Positions 1 to 5,875 of a DNA stretch of 7,882 bases are shown here, in pieces. How positions within the stretch are numbered: position 1 is the stretch's first letter; each line of letters opens with the position of its first letter. Origin of the DNA: Bacilli bacterium (GTDB lineage Bacteria > Bacillota_I > Bacilli_A > RFN20 > CAG-826); the NCBI GenBank assembly GCA_017531065.1, contig JAFXLR010000075.1, forward strand, positions 1 to 7,882, in the 5' to 3' direction. The notes beneath the pieces are model-generated. The model saw only the letters and a program-made list of their open reading frames with translations. It ran no database searches and was not told the DNA's origin. A program made the position numbers and the translations under genes.

Positions 1-1566
1 CGAGGTCGTGGTCTTGACTTCCACTTTCACCTCTGGCTCTGGCTCTTTCTCTGGCTCAGGTTCAGCGACTGGCTCAACCTCGTCAAGGATCTTGGCAGGT
101 TTGACCTTGGTGACGGCTGGTTTGGCGACAACGACTGGGGTCTCCTCAACAACCTCTTCTTCTTCGACTTCGATTGGCTCTTCCTCGGCCTGAAGGGCTT
201 TCTCTTTCTCTTCAGCCTGACGGAGGGCTTCACGTTCTTCGGCAAGGCGGAGAGAACGCTCGGCGTAGTTGACACGCTCCTTGGCGCGCTTATCCTCTTC
301 GACTCTGGCGCGGATGTCTTCGATGGACTCGTATTCGATGCCATCGTTAGCGGCCTGGGTCTCTTCTTTGATTTCGATGGAATATCCGGTTAAGCGTTTG
401 GCAAGACGGATGTTGGCGTTCTTTTTGCCAAGGGCGACATAATACTGATCGTCTTTGACGATGGCGTAAGCGGACTTAACGCCTTCTTCGTCCTCTGGTT
501 TGATCGCGACACCGACAACCTGGGCTGGACGGAGGGACTCAGCGATGTAAAGGGCTGGGTCATCGCTATATGGGATGATATCGATCTTCTCTTTTTCGTG
601 GCTGTTGCCAAGCTGGGCAACGATCTTCTGGATACGGCTGCCACCCTGACCGATGCAAGCGCCGGTTGGATCGACGTCCTCTTTCATCGAATAGACGGAG
701 ACTTTGCTGCGAAGACCAGCGATACGGGCGATGCCTTTGATGATGACGACGCCTTCATAGATTTCGTGGATTTCTTCTTCAAAGAGTCTCTTGAGGAAGC
801 CTTCGCTGGAACGGGTGACTTCGATCTGAGGTCCTTTCTTGACGCCGTCGACATCGACGCTCTTGACCTCTTGGATGTAGACCTTGATGGTCTCGCCTGG
901 TTTGAAGTATTCGTCCCCGATCATGTCTTTCTTATTGAGCTCGATGACGGTTCTTCCGACCTTGATGGCGACACCTTTCTCATCGCTTCTTTCGACGATG
1001 CCGGTGAGCATCTCTCCGATGTGATCCTTGTAGATGTCATAGAGAGCGACTCTTTCCGCTTCGCCGATCTTGTTGCGAAGGATGGTGCGGATGCTCACAG
1101 CGGTGAGCTTCGTAAGTTCGTTGAGAGGGCAATAGATGCTATAGAAGTTGTTGAGTTTGATGTTCTTCTTCTCTTCTTTGACGAGAGCGAGAAGGTATTT
1201 GAGGTCTTCTTTCTCTTTCTTTTCCTCGCCTCTTGGACGTTTGAGGTAATCGATCTCCTCTTCAAGATGCTCGATTGTGGCCTCGGCATCCTCTTTGGCG
1301 TCCTCTTTGCTGATCTCGAGGTAATCGTCTTCGACTTCTTTGACGATCTTCTTCTTCTGGCAAAGGGTGGCGTGGACACTGCCATCCTCTTCCTCGATGA
1401 TCTTGGCTTCGACGATGGCGTCGTCTCCACCTTTGAGGAACTTGATGTAGGAGGTTTCCATGGCCTCCTTAAGTGCGGCGAGAACGGAATCTCTGCTGAT
1501 TCCTTTTCCTTCGGCGATGGTGTCGATGAGCTCGCTGAAGGTCATTTCCTTTTTCTCTTCTTCCAT
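1..1566 (-). CDS. nusA: Transcription termination/antitermination factor NusA (3' end beyond window)
   Basis: NusA binds RNA polymerase and nascent RNA and modulates pausing, intrinsic termination and antitermination. The frame is open from ATG at 1566 to the left edge (522 codons, no stop), so the C-terminus is missing. Domains in order: N-terminal polymerase-binding domain (about 1-180), S1 domain (about 183-247), KH1 with the hallmark GACIGQGGSRIQ (302-313) followed by KIDIIPYSDDP, and KH2 ending in ALGKKNANIRLAKRLTGY (378-395). A charged helical stretch (about 400-460) and an acidic Pro/Glu/Val/Lys tail (about 460-522) follow. RimP ends 16 bp upstream. An AAAGGA ribosome site (1581-1576) overlaps the end of rimP and supports this start; Met8 is a less likely alternative. 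Odd points: an insertion of about 35-40 residues in the N-terminal domain, and GKKN instead of GKxG in the KH2 loop. Identity is certain from the KH1 and S1 motifs. Confidence 0.97.
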   Translation of the reverse strand, partial: MEEEKKEMTFSELIDTIAEGKGISRDSVLAALKEAMETSYIKFLKGGDDAIVEAKIIEEEDGSVHATLCQKKKIVKEVEDDYLEISKEDAKEDAEATIEHLEEEIDYLKRPRGEEKKEKEDLKYLLALVKEEKKNIKLNNFYSIYCPLNELTKLTAVSIRTILRNKIGEAERVALYDIYKDHIGEMLTGIVERSDEKGVAIKVGRTVIELNKKDMIGDEYFKPGETIKVYIQEVKSVDVDGVKKGPQIEVTRSSEGFLKRLFEEEIHEIYEGVVIIKGIARIAGLRSKVSVYSMKEDVDPTGACIGQGGSRIQKIVAQLGNSHEKEKIDIIPYSDDPALYIAESLRPAQVVGVAIKPEDEEGVKSAYAIVKDDQYYVALGKKNANIRLAKRLTGYSIEIKEETQAANDGIEYESIEDIRARVEEDKRAKERVNYAERSLRLAEEREALRQAEEKEKALQAEEEPIEVEEEEVVEETPVVVAKPAVTKVKPAKILDEVEPVAEPEPEKEPEPEVKVEVKTTTS

Positions 1567-1582
1567 GTTTGTGTTTCCTTTC

Positions 1583-2044
1583 TTAGAACTTTATGGCTAA
1601 GCGCGCTTTGTCGATGTTTTGGCGCGCTAACAGAAGCGTCTTTTTGCGGCCTTTGATGGCGATTTCGAGTTTGATCTCGTCATCGGTCACTTCCTTTAGG
1701 TCGCCTTCGAGGAAGTTATACCCTTCGTATGGGTTTATTAGGTGGACATTGATGAACTCACCGACGTATTTGGCGAGTTTCTCTAGATGAAGCGGTTTCT
1801 CGCTCCCTGCGCTAGAGACGTCAAGCATGTAGGCTTCGTTGATGGGGTCCTCTTTATCGAGAAGAGGATTGATGATGTCGCTTACTTTAACGATGTCGTC
1901 TAGCGAGATTGGGCTATCGCGGTCCACCACAAGATGGAGCGTGAGGCCTTCTTTTCCTCGGCTTAGAGAGACGTCAGAGAGCTCATAGCCTTCTTTTTGC
2001 AAAGTCGGTTCGAGAAGCTCTTTCACCTTGTCTAGTAATCCCAT
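1583..2044 (-). CDS. rimP: Ribosome maturation factor RimP
   Basis: RimP is a cytoplasmic factor for 30S subunit assembly and is commonly encoded just before nusA. The 153-residue product has the usual family length. It shows the N-terminal alpha/beta domain with LTLHLVVDRDSPISLDDIV (about 34-52) and the family hallmark YMLDVSSAGSEKPL (about 72-85), matching the typical Y-x-L-E-V-S-S-P-G-x-x-R-P-L; Ala replaces the usual Pro. The C-terminal part (about 90-153) fits the SH3-like domain. I chose the ATG at 2044 because AGGAGG (2054-2049) lies just upstream; a frame extension to 2089 would consist of leader hairpin sequence. It forms an operon with nusA (16 bp gap). A promoter and structured leader lie upstream, suggesting control of both genes. 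Confidence 0.95.
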   Translation of the reverse strand: MGLLDKVKELLEPTLQKEGYELSDVSLSRGKEGLTLHLVVDRDSPISLDDIVKVSDIINPLLDKEDPINEAYMLDVSSAGSEKPLHLEKLAKYVGEFINVHLINPYEGYNFLEGDLKEVTDDEIKLEIAIKGRKKTLLLARQNIDKARLAIKF

Positions 2045-2047
2045 TTG

Positions 2048-2139
2048 CCCTCCTAAAATTAGAAAGAGTGGTCCTAATGGGCCACTCAATTCGATATGTA
2101 TTGAGCTAGCGGAGCCGCTTCCGCGGGTCTTCCACCGCG
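2048..2139 (-). promoter_or_regulatory. Structured rimP-nusA leader, possible attenuator
   Basis: The leader can form a stem at 2135-2139/2122-2126, a stem CTCAAT/ATTGAG (2100-2105/2085-2090), and a stem GAGTGG/CCACTC (2082-2087/2066-2071) with inner CC/GG pairs. The last two share bases 2085-2087 and cannot both form fully. The last is followed by an interrupted U tract, UUUCUAAUUUU (2065-2055), and then by the rimP ribosome site. This is the layout of a weak, NusA-dependent type terminator with a competing hairpin. The structure is seen; regulation is inferred. Confidence 0.45.
2049..2054 (-). promoter_or_regulatory. Ribosome binding site deciding the rimP start
   Basis: AGGAGG ends 4 nt before the ATG at 2044. 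It follows directly on the U-rich tract of the leader hairpin and selects this start over the upstream in-frame ATG at 2089. Confidence 0.85.
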
Positions 2140-2142
2140 AGT

Positions 2143-2171
2143 ATTATGCACTAGTTATGTGCTATACGCAA
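2143..2171 (-). promoter_or_regulatory. Promoter of rimP-nusA
   Basis: A sigma-A-like pair on the minus strand: -35 TTGCGT (2171-2166), 17-nt spacer, -10 CATAAT (2148-2143). It sits just after the LipA terminator and predicts a start near 2136, giving a leader of about 90 nt. The -35 is weak, the -10 good. Confidence 0.6.
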
Positions 2172-2177
2172 GCGCAT

Positions 2178-2209
2178 AAAGAAAAAGCGGCGTCCTGCAC
2201 CGCTTCTCT
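2178..2209. repeat. 32-bp direct repeat, copy 1 (LipA terminator)
   Basis: Identical base for base to 3087-3118. It covers the whole terminator and part of the stop-to-stem gap; similarity continues into the 3' ends of both genes. It marks the LipA/LipB duplication. Confidence 0.93.
2182..2205 (-). terminator. Intrinsic terminator of LipA
   Basis: An 8-bp stem (2198-2205 with 2185-2192), loop of 5, then a U run (2186-2182), starting 11 nt after the LipA stop. One stem pair is U-G in the minus-strand RNA but C-A on the plus strand, which fits leftward transcription. Confidence 0.9.
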
Positions 2210-2216
2210 ATTCTGC

Positions 2217-3005
2217 TTAATTGTCTTTGATGAGGTAGCTCTCCCAAGTGGAGGGAAGTTCAATCGAAAGCTTTTCTTTCTCCACGGAAAGAGAGAAATC
2301 GATTTCATAACTCAAGTAGCCTTCGGTGCTGTTGGTATTAAGGAAGAACTTCGCGGACTTGAAAGCGAAATTCTCATAGCTGAAACAGTAGCTGAAATAT
2401 AACTCCCTTTCTTCTTGAAAAGAACGTTCGAGGATGTTGATGGTTAAATTCCCATCGCCACTTGAGTAGTATTCTGTCTCGGATTTTAATTCAGGCTGTC
2501 CCTCGTGGTGGAATCTCGAAACGATATCGGAGGCCCTATTCGGATCCATAAGATATTCAGCATATGAAACGTAAGACTCGAACACCTCCGAATAGAGGTG
2601 ATCGAATTCATCCTTGTGTCCCTTGTAATCGACGGTAATCGGATTCCCGTTTCCAAAAGTGATTGTTTCATCAAAATTATAGAGCAACTTCTCATAAGCT
2701 AGGTTATTCGCAAGATAGGCACATCTCGTTTCGACTCCGTCTTTATTCATGAAAAGACTTTTTTCCCCGTCTTCGTTCACGGTGAGAGAGAGGAATTCTT
2801 CGGTGGTATCCTCTTTTCTCGTTTTGCTGTCATAACGGATGGTCTTTCCTTGCCCAATAAACATATAGTTTTTGATTTCGCTATTCTTGGAAGCGATATC
2901 CAACTTGAGCCAGTTGATTTTGACGTTATCAATGATTTTTTGGGATCCGCAGGACGCTAGGAGGGTCACCGCTCCTAAGCCAAGAAGTATATTAAGTTTT
3001 TTCAT
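2217..3005 (-). CDS. Putative cell-surface lipoprotein, array member A
   Basis: The function is unknown and I recognise no named family. The 262-residue product starts MKKLNILLGL and has a hydrophobic signal peptide ending in the lipobox L16-A-S-C19. It should be exported, lipidated on Cys19 and anchored to the outer face of the membrane. The rest is soluble and rich in alternating polar/hydrophobic stretches, suggesting beta-structure (inference). Array-wide motifs: SLTVNEDGEK (73-82), YEKLLYN (104-110), YYSSGDGNLTINI (179-191), YENFAFKSA (210-218) and IELPSTW (248-254). It resembles member B most: both end in WES-Y/H-LIKDN. TGGAG lies about 12 nt before the ATG. The gene is flanked by its own promoter (3027-3056) and terminator (2182-2205), so it is probably transcribed alone. 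Confidence 0.85.
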   Translation of the reverse strand: MKKLNILLGLGAVTLLASCGSQKIIDNVKINWLKLDIASKNSEIKNYMFIGQGKTIRYDSKTRKEDTTEEFLSLTVNEDGEKSLFMNKDGVETRCAYLANNLAYEKLLYNFDETITFGNGNPITVDYKGHKDEFDHLYSEVFESYVSYAEYLMDPNRASDIVSRFHHEGQPELKSETEYYSSGDGNLTINILERSFQEERELYFSYCFSYENFAFKSAKFFLNTNSTEGYLSYEIDFSLSVEKEKLSIELPSTWESYLIKDN

Positions 3006-3026
3006 GTTTGTTTTTCTCCAGCGATA

Positions 3027-3056
3027 AGAATAGGACTTTTGATAAACAAAAGTCTA
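3027..3056 (-). promoter_or_regulatory. Promoter of LipA with a dyad in the spacer
   Basis: -35 TAGACT (3056-3051), 18-nt spacer, -10 TATTCT (3032-3027), 21 nt before the ATG. The inverted repeat GACTTTTG/CAAAAGTC (3047-3054 with 3034-3041, 5-nt centre) spans the spacer and overlaps the -35. It aligns with the LipB promoter region. Confidence 0.55.
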
Positions 3057-3086
3057 GGAAAACCACAAAAAAGATAGATACCACCG

Positions 3087-3118
3087 AAAGAAAAAGCGGC
3101 GTCCTGCACCGCTTCTCT
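3087..3118. repeat. 32-bp direct repeat, copy 2 (LipB terminator)
   Basis: Second copy of the repeat at 2178-2209, 909 bp away, which is about the length of one gene-plus-spacer unit of the array. Confidence 0.93.
3091..3114 (-). terminator. Intrinsic terminator of LipB
   Basis: Same hairpin as the LipA terminator, base for base: 8-bp stem (3107-3114 with 3094-3101), loop of 5 and U run, 10 nt after the LipB stop. Confidence 0.9.
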
Positions 3119-3124
3119 TTTCTA

Positions 3125-3904
3125 TTAATTGTCTTTGATGAGATGGCTTTCCCAATCGGTAGGGAGGGAGATTGTGAGACTATCCATTTTCTTGAAATCG
3201 AAATTGAACTCGAACTTCGTTTCTATCTCCTCAGTGGAATAAGCGTGCTTCATGCTCATTCCCTTGAAGACATAGTCCTCGTAATTGACTTCGATCTCAT
3301 TCGTCGTGTCGTCGCCTTTGACGGTCGAAGTTTCGTTGATCTTAACGGTCAACTGGCCATCTTTGCTTGAGTAATATTTCGTCACCGTATCGAAAGTCTG
3401 GCCATCGTTATGAAATAATCCGACCACGGACAAGACCTTATATGGGTCCAAAAGGGTATCGACCGCCGAGGTGATTGGCTCAAACTCGTCTGCCAAGACC
3501 TCGTCGAATTCATTCTTATGCGTTTTCCGGTCGATAACGGTGATTGCCCCATCAAACCTGGAGTCGGAATCGCAATATATGAGTTTTTCATACGTTTCGT
3601 CATTGACGAGATAATAATCTTCGACAATCGACCCTGACTGATAGGTCGTGTGGGCTTGCTTTTCACCTTTTTCATTAACGCGGATGAACATCTCGTCGAC
3701 TCTCGTTGTTTCCTCTTTTGTCGCTTTGTCTATTTCGACTTGCTTGCCGCTTCCGTTAAACATGTAGCTTTTGACTTCGCTCTTCTTAAGGGCAATCGCA
3801 TCTTTGAGACCGTTGATTTTGTCGGTTTCGGTTAAGAGTCTAGGCCCGCAGGAAGCTAGAAGGGCAACCGCTCCTAAGCCAAGTAATATCTTTGATTTCT
3901 TCAT
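3125..3904 (-). CDS. Putative cell-surface lipoprotein, array member B
   Basis: A lipoprotein of 259 residues and unknown function. The signal peptide MKKSKILLGLGAVALLASC is nearly the same as in member A and ends in the lipobox cysteine C19. Shared motifs: SEVKSYMFNGSGK (42-54, compare SEIKNYMFIGQGK in A), RVNEKGEK (75-82), YLVNDETYEKLIY (98-110), YYSSKDGQLTVKI (177-189), NYEDYVFKG (207-215) and SLPTDWESHLIKDN (246-259). The extensive match with A over the whole length, including the terminator and promoter region, points to a fairly recent tandem duplication. GGAG lies 8 nt before the ATG. Its own promoter (3924-3953) and terminator (3091-3114) suggest a one-gene transcript. The ligand, if any, cannot be read from the sequence. 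Confidence 0.86.
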   Translation of the reverse strand: MKKSKILLGLGAVALLASCGPRLLTETDKINGLKDAIALKKSEVKSYMFNGSGKQVEIDKATKEETTRVDEMFIRVNEKGEKQAHTTYQSGSIVEDYYLVNDETYEKLIYCDSDSRFDGAITVIDRKTHKNEFDEVLADEFEPITSAVDTLLDPYKVLSVVGLFHNDGQTFDTVTKYYSSKDGQLTVKINETSTVKGDDTTNEIEVNYEDYVFKGMSMKHAYSTEEIETKFEFNFDFKKMDSLTISLPTDWESHLIKDN

Positions 3905-3923
3905 AGGTTATTCTCCGCGGATA

Positions 3924-3953
3924 ATGATATGATTTTTGATATATCAAAATCAA
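3924..3953 (-). promoter_or_regulatory. Promoter of LipB with a palindrome in the spacer
   Basis: -35 TTGATT (3953-3948), 18-nt spacer, -10 TATCAT (3929-3924), 19 nt before the ATG. A perfect 16-bp palindrome TTTTGATATATCAAAA (3949-3934) fills the spacer and touches the -35, in the same place as the LipA dyad. Confidence 0.6.
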
Positions 3954-3987
3954 GGCTTTGGAGATATTCAAAGCCTGTCATCGAAAG

Positions 3988-4016
3988 AAAAAAAGTCAGG
4001 CGTTCGGGCCTGACTT
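3988..4016 (-). terminator. Intrinsic terminator of LipC
   Basis: A perfect 9-bp stem AAGTCAGGC/GCCTGACTT (4008-4016 with 3993-4001), 6-nt loop, and a run of seven U (3994-3988), 12 nt after the LipC TAG. The A-run on the other side is poor, so it acts mainly leftward. Confidence 0.92.
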
Positions 4017-4028
4017 AATTTTATTAAG

Positions 4029-4850
4029 CTATTCCTCGACAGCGACTTTGTCGATAAGGTCTTCCCAGCCTTTTGGAAGCTCGATCTTGATGTTTTCTTT
4101 CGCGGTGAAGGTGACAAGAACCTTGCCCTTGTTTCCTAAGTTGGTCTCATAATCCATATCGGCTGACTTGAACATGTAGTTGTCGTAGGTGACGAGGATG
4201 TTCTCGGAGACGGCGACCTCTTCCTTTGCATCGGAAGCGGCTTCGCCTTTGGCCTCAATCTTCATGGTAAGATTGCCTTCGCCTTTGCTGTAATAGGTGG
4301 TTGTCGCACTCATTTTGGAGTTCTCGGTTTCGGTCAATTGTCCGATTTCATCGACATCCAAATCCGTTGGATCTTCGAAAGCGCTATAGAAGACCATTGG
4401 GAAAAGGAAGGCAAGTTGTGCCATACTGACTGTCGCTGAGTTTTCTTTCTCGCTATAGACGTAGGTCTCGGTCTTTTTCGTCTCAGGATCGTATTGGCTC
4501 ACATAGTAGATTGACTCGTACGTCTCATTTTGGACGAGGTACATGTTGCTCTCGGTCTTTTCGCCATCTTGCTCGCTGACGCTATGGAGATACATCTCAT
4601 TCTTTTCGTTGACCTGGAGAAGCATATCGGTCTTGGTCGTGACGTTCTTTTTGGATTCTTCGTCATAGGCGGAACCATCGACTTTGATGCTGATCTCACC
4701 GGACTTGACGTCTTTGTTGTCATGCTTGGAGATACCCTCTTTAAGAGCGGCTACTTCCTTCGCATCGGTGACTTCTTTGCCATAGTCTGGAGAGCATGAG
4801 GCAAGAAGCAAAGCTGGCACAACGCCAAATAGAACTAATTTCTTTTTCAT
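4029..4850 (-). CDS. Putative cell-surface lipoprotein, array member C
   Basis: A lipoprotein of 273 residues and unknown function. The signal peptide ends in the lipobox L16-A-S-C19, followed by SPDYGKEVTDAKEVAALKEGI (20-40), which matches the mature start of member D. Array motifs: LLQVNEKNEMYLHS (77-90), MYLVQNETYESIYY (103-116), YYSKGEGNLTMKI (186-198), TYDNYMFKSA (221-230) and IELPKGWEDLI (256-266). A hydrophobic stretch, AQLAFLFPMVFYSAF (about 144-158), has a counterpart in D (about 156-171) and may be a buried helix or a ligand-facing segment; this is inference. AAGGGAA lies about 10 nt before the ATG. The stop is TAG, and a strong terminator follows (3988-4016). I could not find a convincing promoter in the 107 bases between it and the LipD terminator stem. 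Confidence 0.86.
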   Translation of the reverse strand: MKKKLVLFGVVPALLLASCSPDYGKEVTDAKEVAALKEGISKHDNKDVKSGEISIKVDGSAYDEESKKNVTTKTDMLLQVNEKNEMYLHSVSEQDGEKTESNMYLVQNETYESIYYVSQYDPETKKTETYVYSEKENSATVSMAQLAFLFPMVFYSAFEDPTDLDVDEIGQLTETENSKMSATTTYYSKGEGNLTMKIEAKGEAASDAKEEVAVSENILVTYDNYMFKSADMDYETNLGNKGKVLVTFTAKENIKIELPKGWEDLIDKVAVEE

Positions 4851-4957
4851 TTGGAATATTTCCCTTCTGTTATTTACAATCTACAACCTAACTCGAAAGA
4901 AATCTAGTAAAGCGCACTATTTTTAGTAGCAAAAACAATTGTCTTTTCTATGAAAAG

Positions 4958-4984
4958 AAAAAAAGCCAGGCAAATGCCTGACTT
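4958..4984 (-). terminator. Intrinsic terminator of LipD, overlapping its stop codon
   Basis: A 9-bp stem (4976-4984 with 4963-4971) with 4-nt loop and seven U (4964-4958). One pair is U-G in the minus-strand RNA (C-A on the plus strand). The last two bases of the TAA stop (4985-4983) form the stem's first two bases. The stem closely matches the LipC terminator. Confidence 0.9.
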
Positions 4985-5822
4985 AACTAACCATGCTGCT
5001 GGTTGTTCTCTCTCCAATATGGTCTTTCCAACCATCAGGAAGAGCGATTTTATAGTTAGGAAGAACCTTATACTGGAGTTCGAATTTCTCTGTCTGTGTG
5101 TAATAGGTGTTCTCTTCTTCGCTCTCAAAAACAGCATCTTTAAGAACGTAGTTGTCATAAGTGATGCGGGTATAGCTAGAAGATTTGTTCTCCCCTTCTT
5201 TGGTATTAGACATCTCGATCGTAAGATTCCCATCCCCATTGGAATAGAGCTTTCTTGGCGGGACCGCAACGGTCCCATATTCAGTATTCACTTCATCGCC
5301 AAGGTAATAAGGGAAGCAAGCGGCATCAAAGAAAGCAATAGGAAAAGCAAGGAACCCAGACAGTTCATCCATGTATGCGCCTTCGTCACTCTCGTTAGCG
5401 TAATGGACATCTATTTGTTTATAGCCAGGGTCACCAGGGGAAAAGTATTCAGTGTAGTCTACTTCCCCGTATTCTGGCTCGTTAACCTGAAATAGATTAA
5501 AAGAGTAGTCCGCTTTTTCTTCCCCGGATTTGATGCTCAGGCCTCCACCTAAAGAAATGTTCCCTTGGTCGTCGCCATGATAATAAACGTCCCAAGAATA
5601 TTTGATGTCTCTCCTACCGGGTTCTTTGTCTTTATAGCTCGACTCCATATAGCCTACAATATGGGCCTCAAATCCTGTTTTCTCATTCATCTTCTCGGAA
5701 ATGCCTTTTCCAAGTTCGGCCACTCTTGCTTTATCGCTAGTGATCTCTTGGCCATAGCCTTTGTTGCACGAAGAAAGAACGGCGATTCCAAGCAACGGCA
5801 GTATAATGTGTTTCTTTTTCAT
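4983..5822 (-). CDS. Putative cell-surface lipoprotein, array member D (divergent)
   Basis: A lipoprotein of 279 residues and unknown function, the most divergent of the four. MKKKHIILPLLGIAVLSSC forms a signal peptide with lipobox L16-S-S-C19. The mature start NKGYGQEITSDKARVAEL matches member C. Shared C-terminal motifs are YSNGDGNLTIEM (193-204), ITYDNYVLKDA (220-230) and IALPDGWKDHIG (259-270). The middle differs: it is rich in Tyr, Gly and acidic residues (about 60-150), with a hydrophobic aromatic stretch (about 156-173). I chose the ATG at 5822 because the signal peptide starts there and a promoter lies just upstream. An in-frame ATG at 5888 would add 22 residues lying upstream of the likely transcription start. 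The ribosome site is weak (CGGGG). The TAA stop overlaps the terminator stem by two bases. Confidence 0.83.
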   Translation of the reverse strand: MKKKHIILPLLGIAVLSSCNKGYGQEITSDKARVAELGKGISEKMNEKTGFEAHIVGYMESSYKDKEPGRRDIKYSWDVYYHGDDQGNISLGGGLSIKSGEEKADYSFNLFQVNEPEYGEVDYTEYFSPGDPGYKQIDVHYANESDEGAYMDELSGFLAFPIAFFDAACFPYYLGDEVNTEYGTVAVPPRKLYSNGDGNLTIEMSNTKEGENKSSSYTRITYDNYVLKDAVFESEEENTYYTQTEKFELQYKVLPNYKIALPDGWKDHIGERTTSSMVS

Positions 5823-5845
5823 GGTTATTGCCCCGTTTTCAAATA

Positions 5846-5875
5846 AACATACAATTTTTTGCGTTCCTAAATCAA
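5846..5875 (-). promoter_or_regulatory. Promoter of LipD
   Basis: -35 TTGATT (5875-5870), 18-nt spacer, -10 TATGTT (5851-5846), 23 nt before the ATG. The -35 equals that of LipB and the spacer length is the same. The -35 coincides with the last two sense codons of the apparent degV frame, and the degV TAG is the first three bases of the spacer. Confidence 0.6.

Noticed and set aside
598..1656. A plus-strand open frame of 352 codons
   Set aside because: It lies opposite nusA, whose KH1, KH2 and S1 motifs are unmistakable. The product is Asp/Phe/Leu-rich, as expected from the complement of Glu/Lys/Ile codons, and has no ribosome site.
2045..2089. Upstream ATG giving RimP 15 more residues
   Set aside because: The added sequence is leader hairpin, and AGGAGG lies right before the ATG at 2044.
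3934..3949. Palindrome as a recombination or CRISPR-type repeat
   Set aside because: There is no spaced array and no recombinase or Cas gene nearby; its place in a promoter spacer fits an operator better.
4903..4912. Ten-base match with 6825-6834 upstream of degV
   Set aside because: Matches of ten bases are expected by chance several times in a window this long, and the contexts differ.
4950..5495. A plus-strand open frame of 181 codons opposite LipD
   Set aside because: It begins in the terminator of LipD and has no recognisable domain; the minus strand carries a signal peptide and shared motifs.
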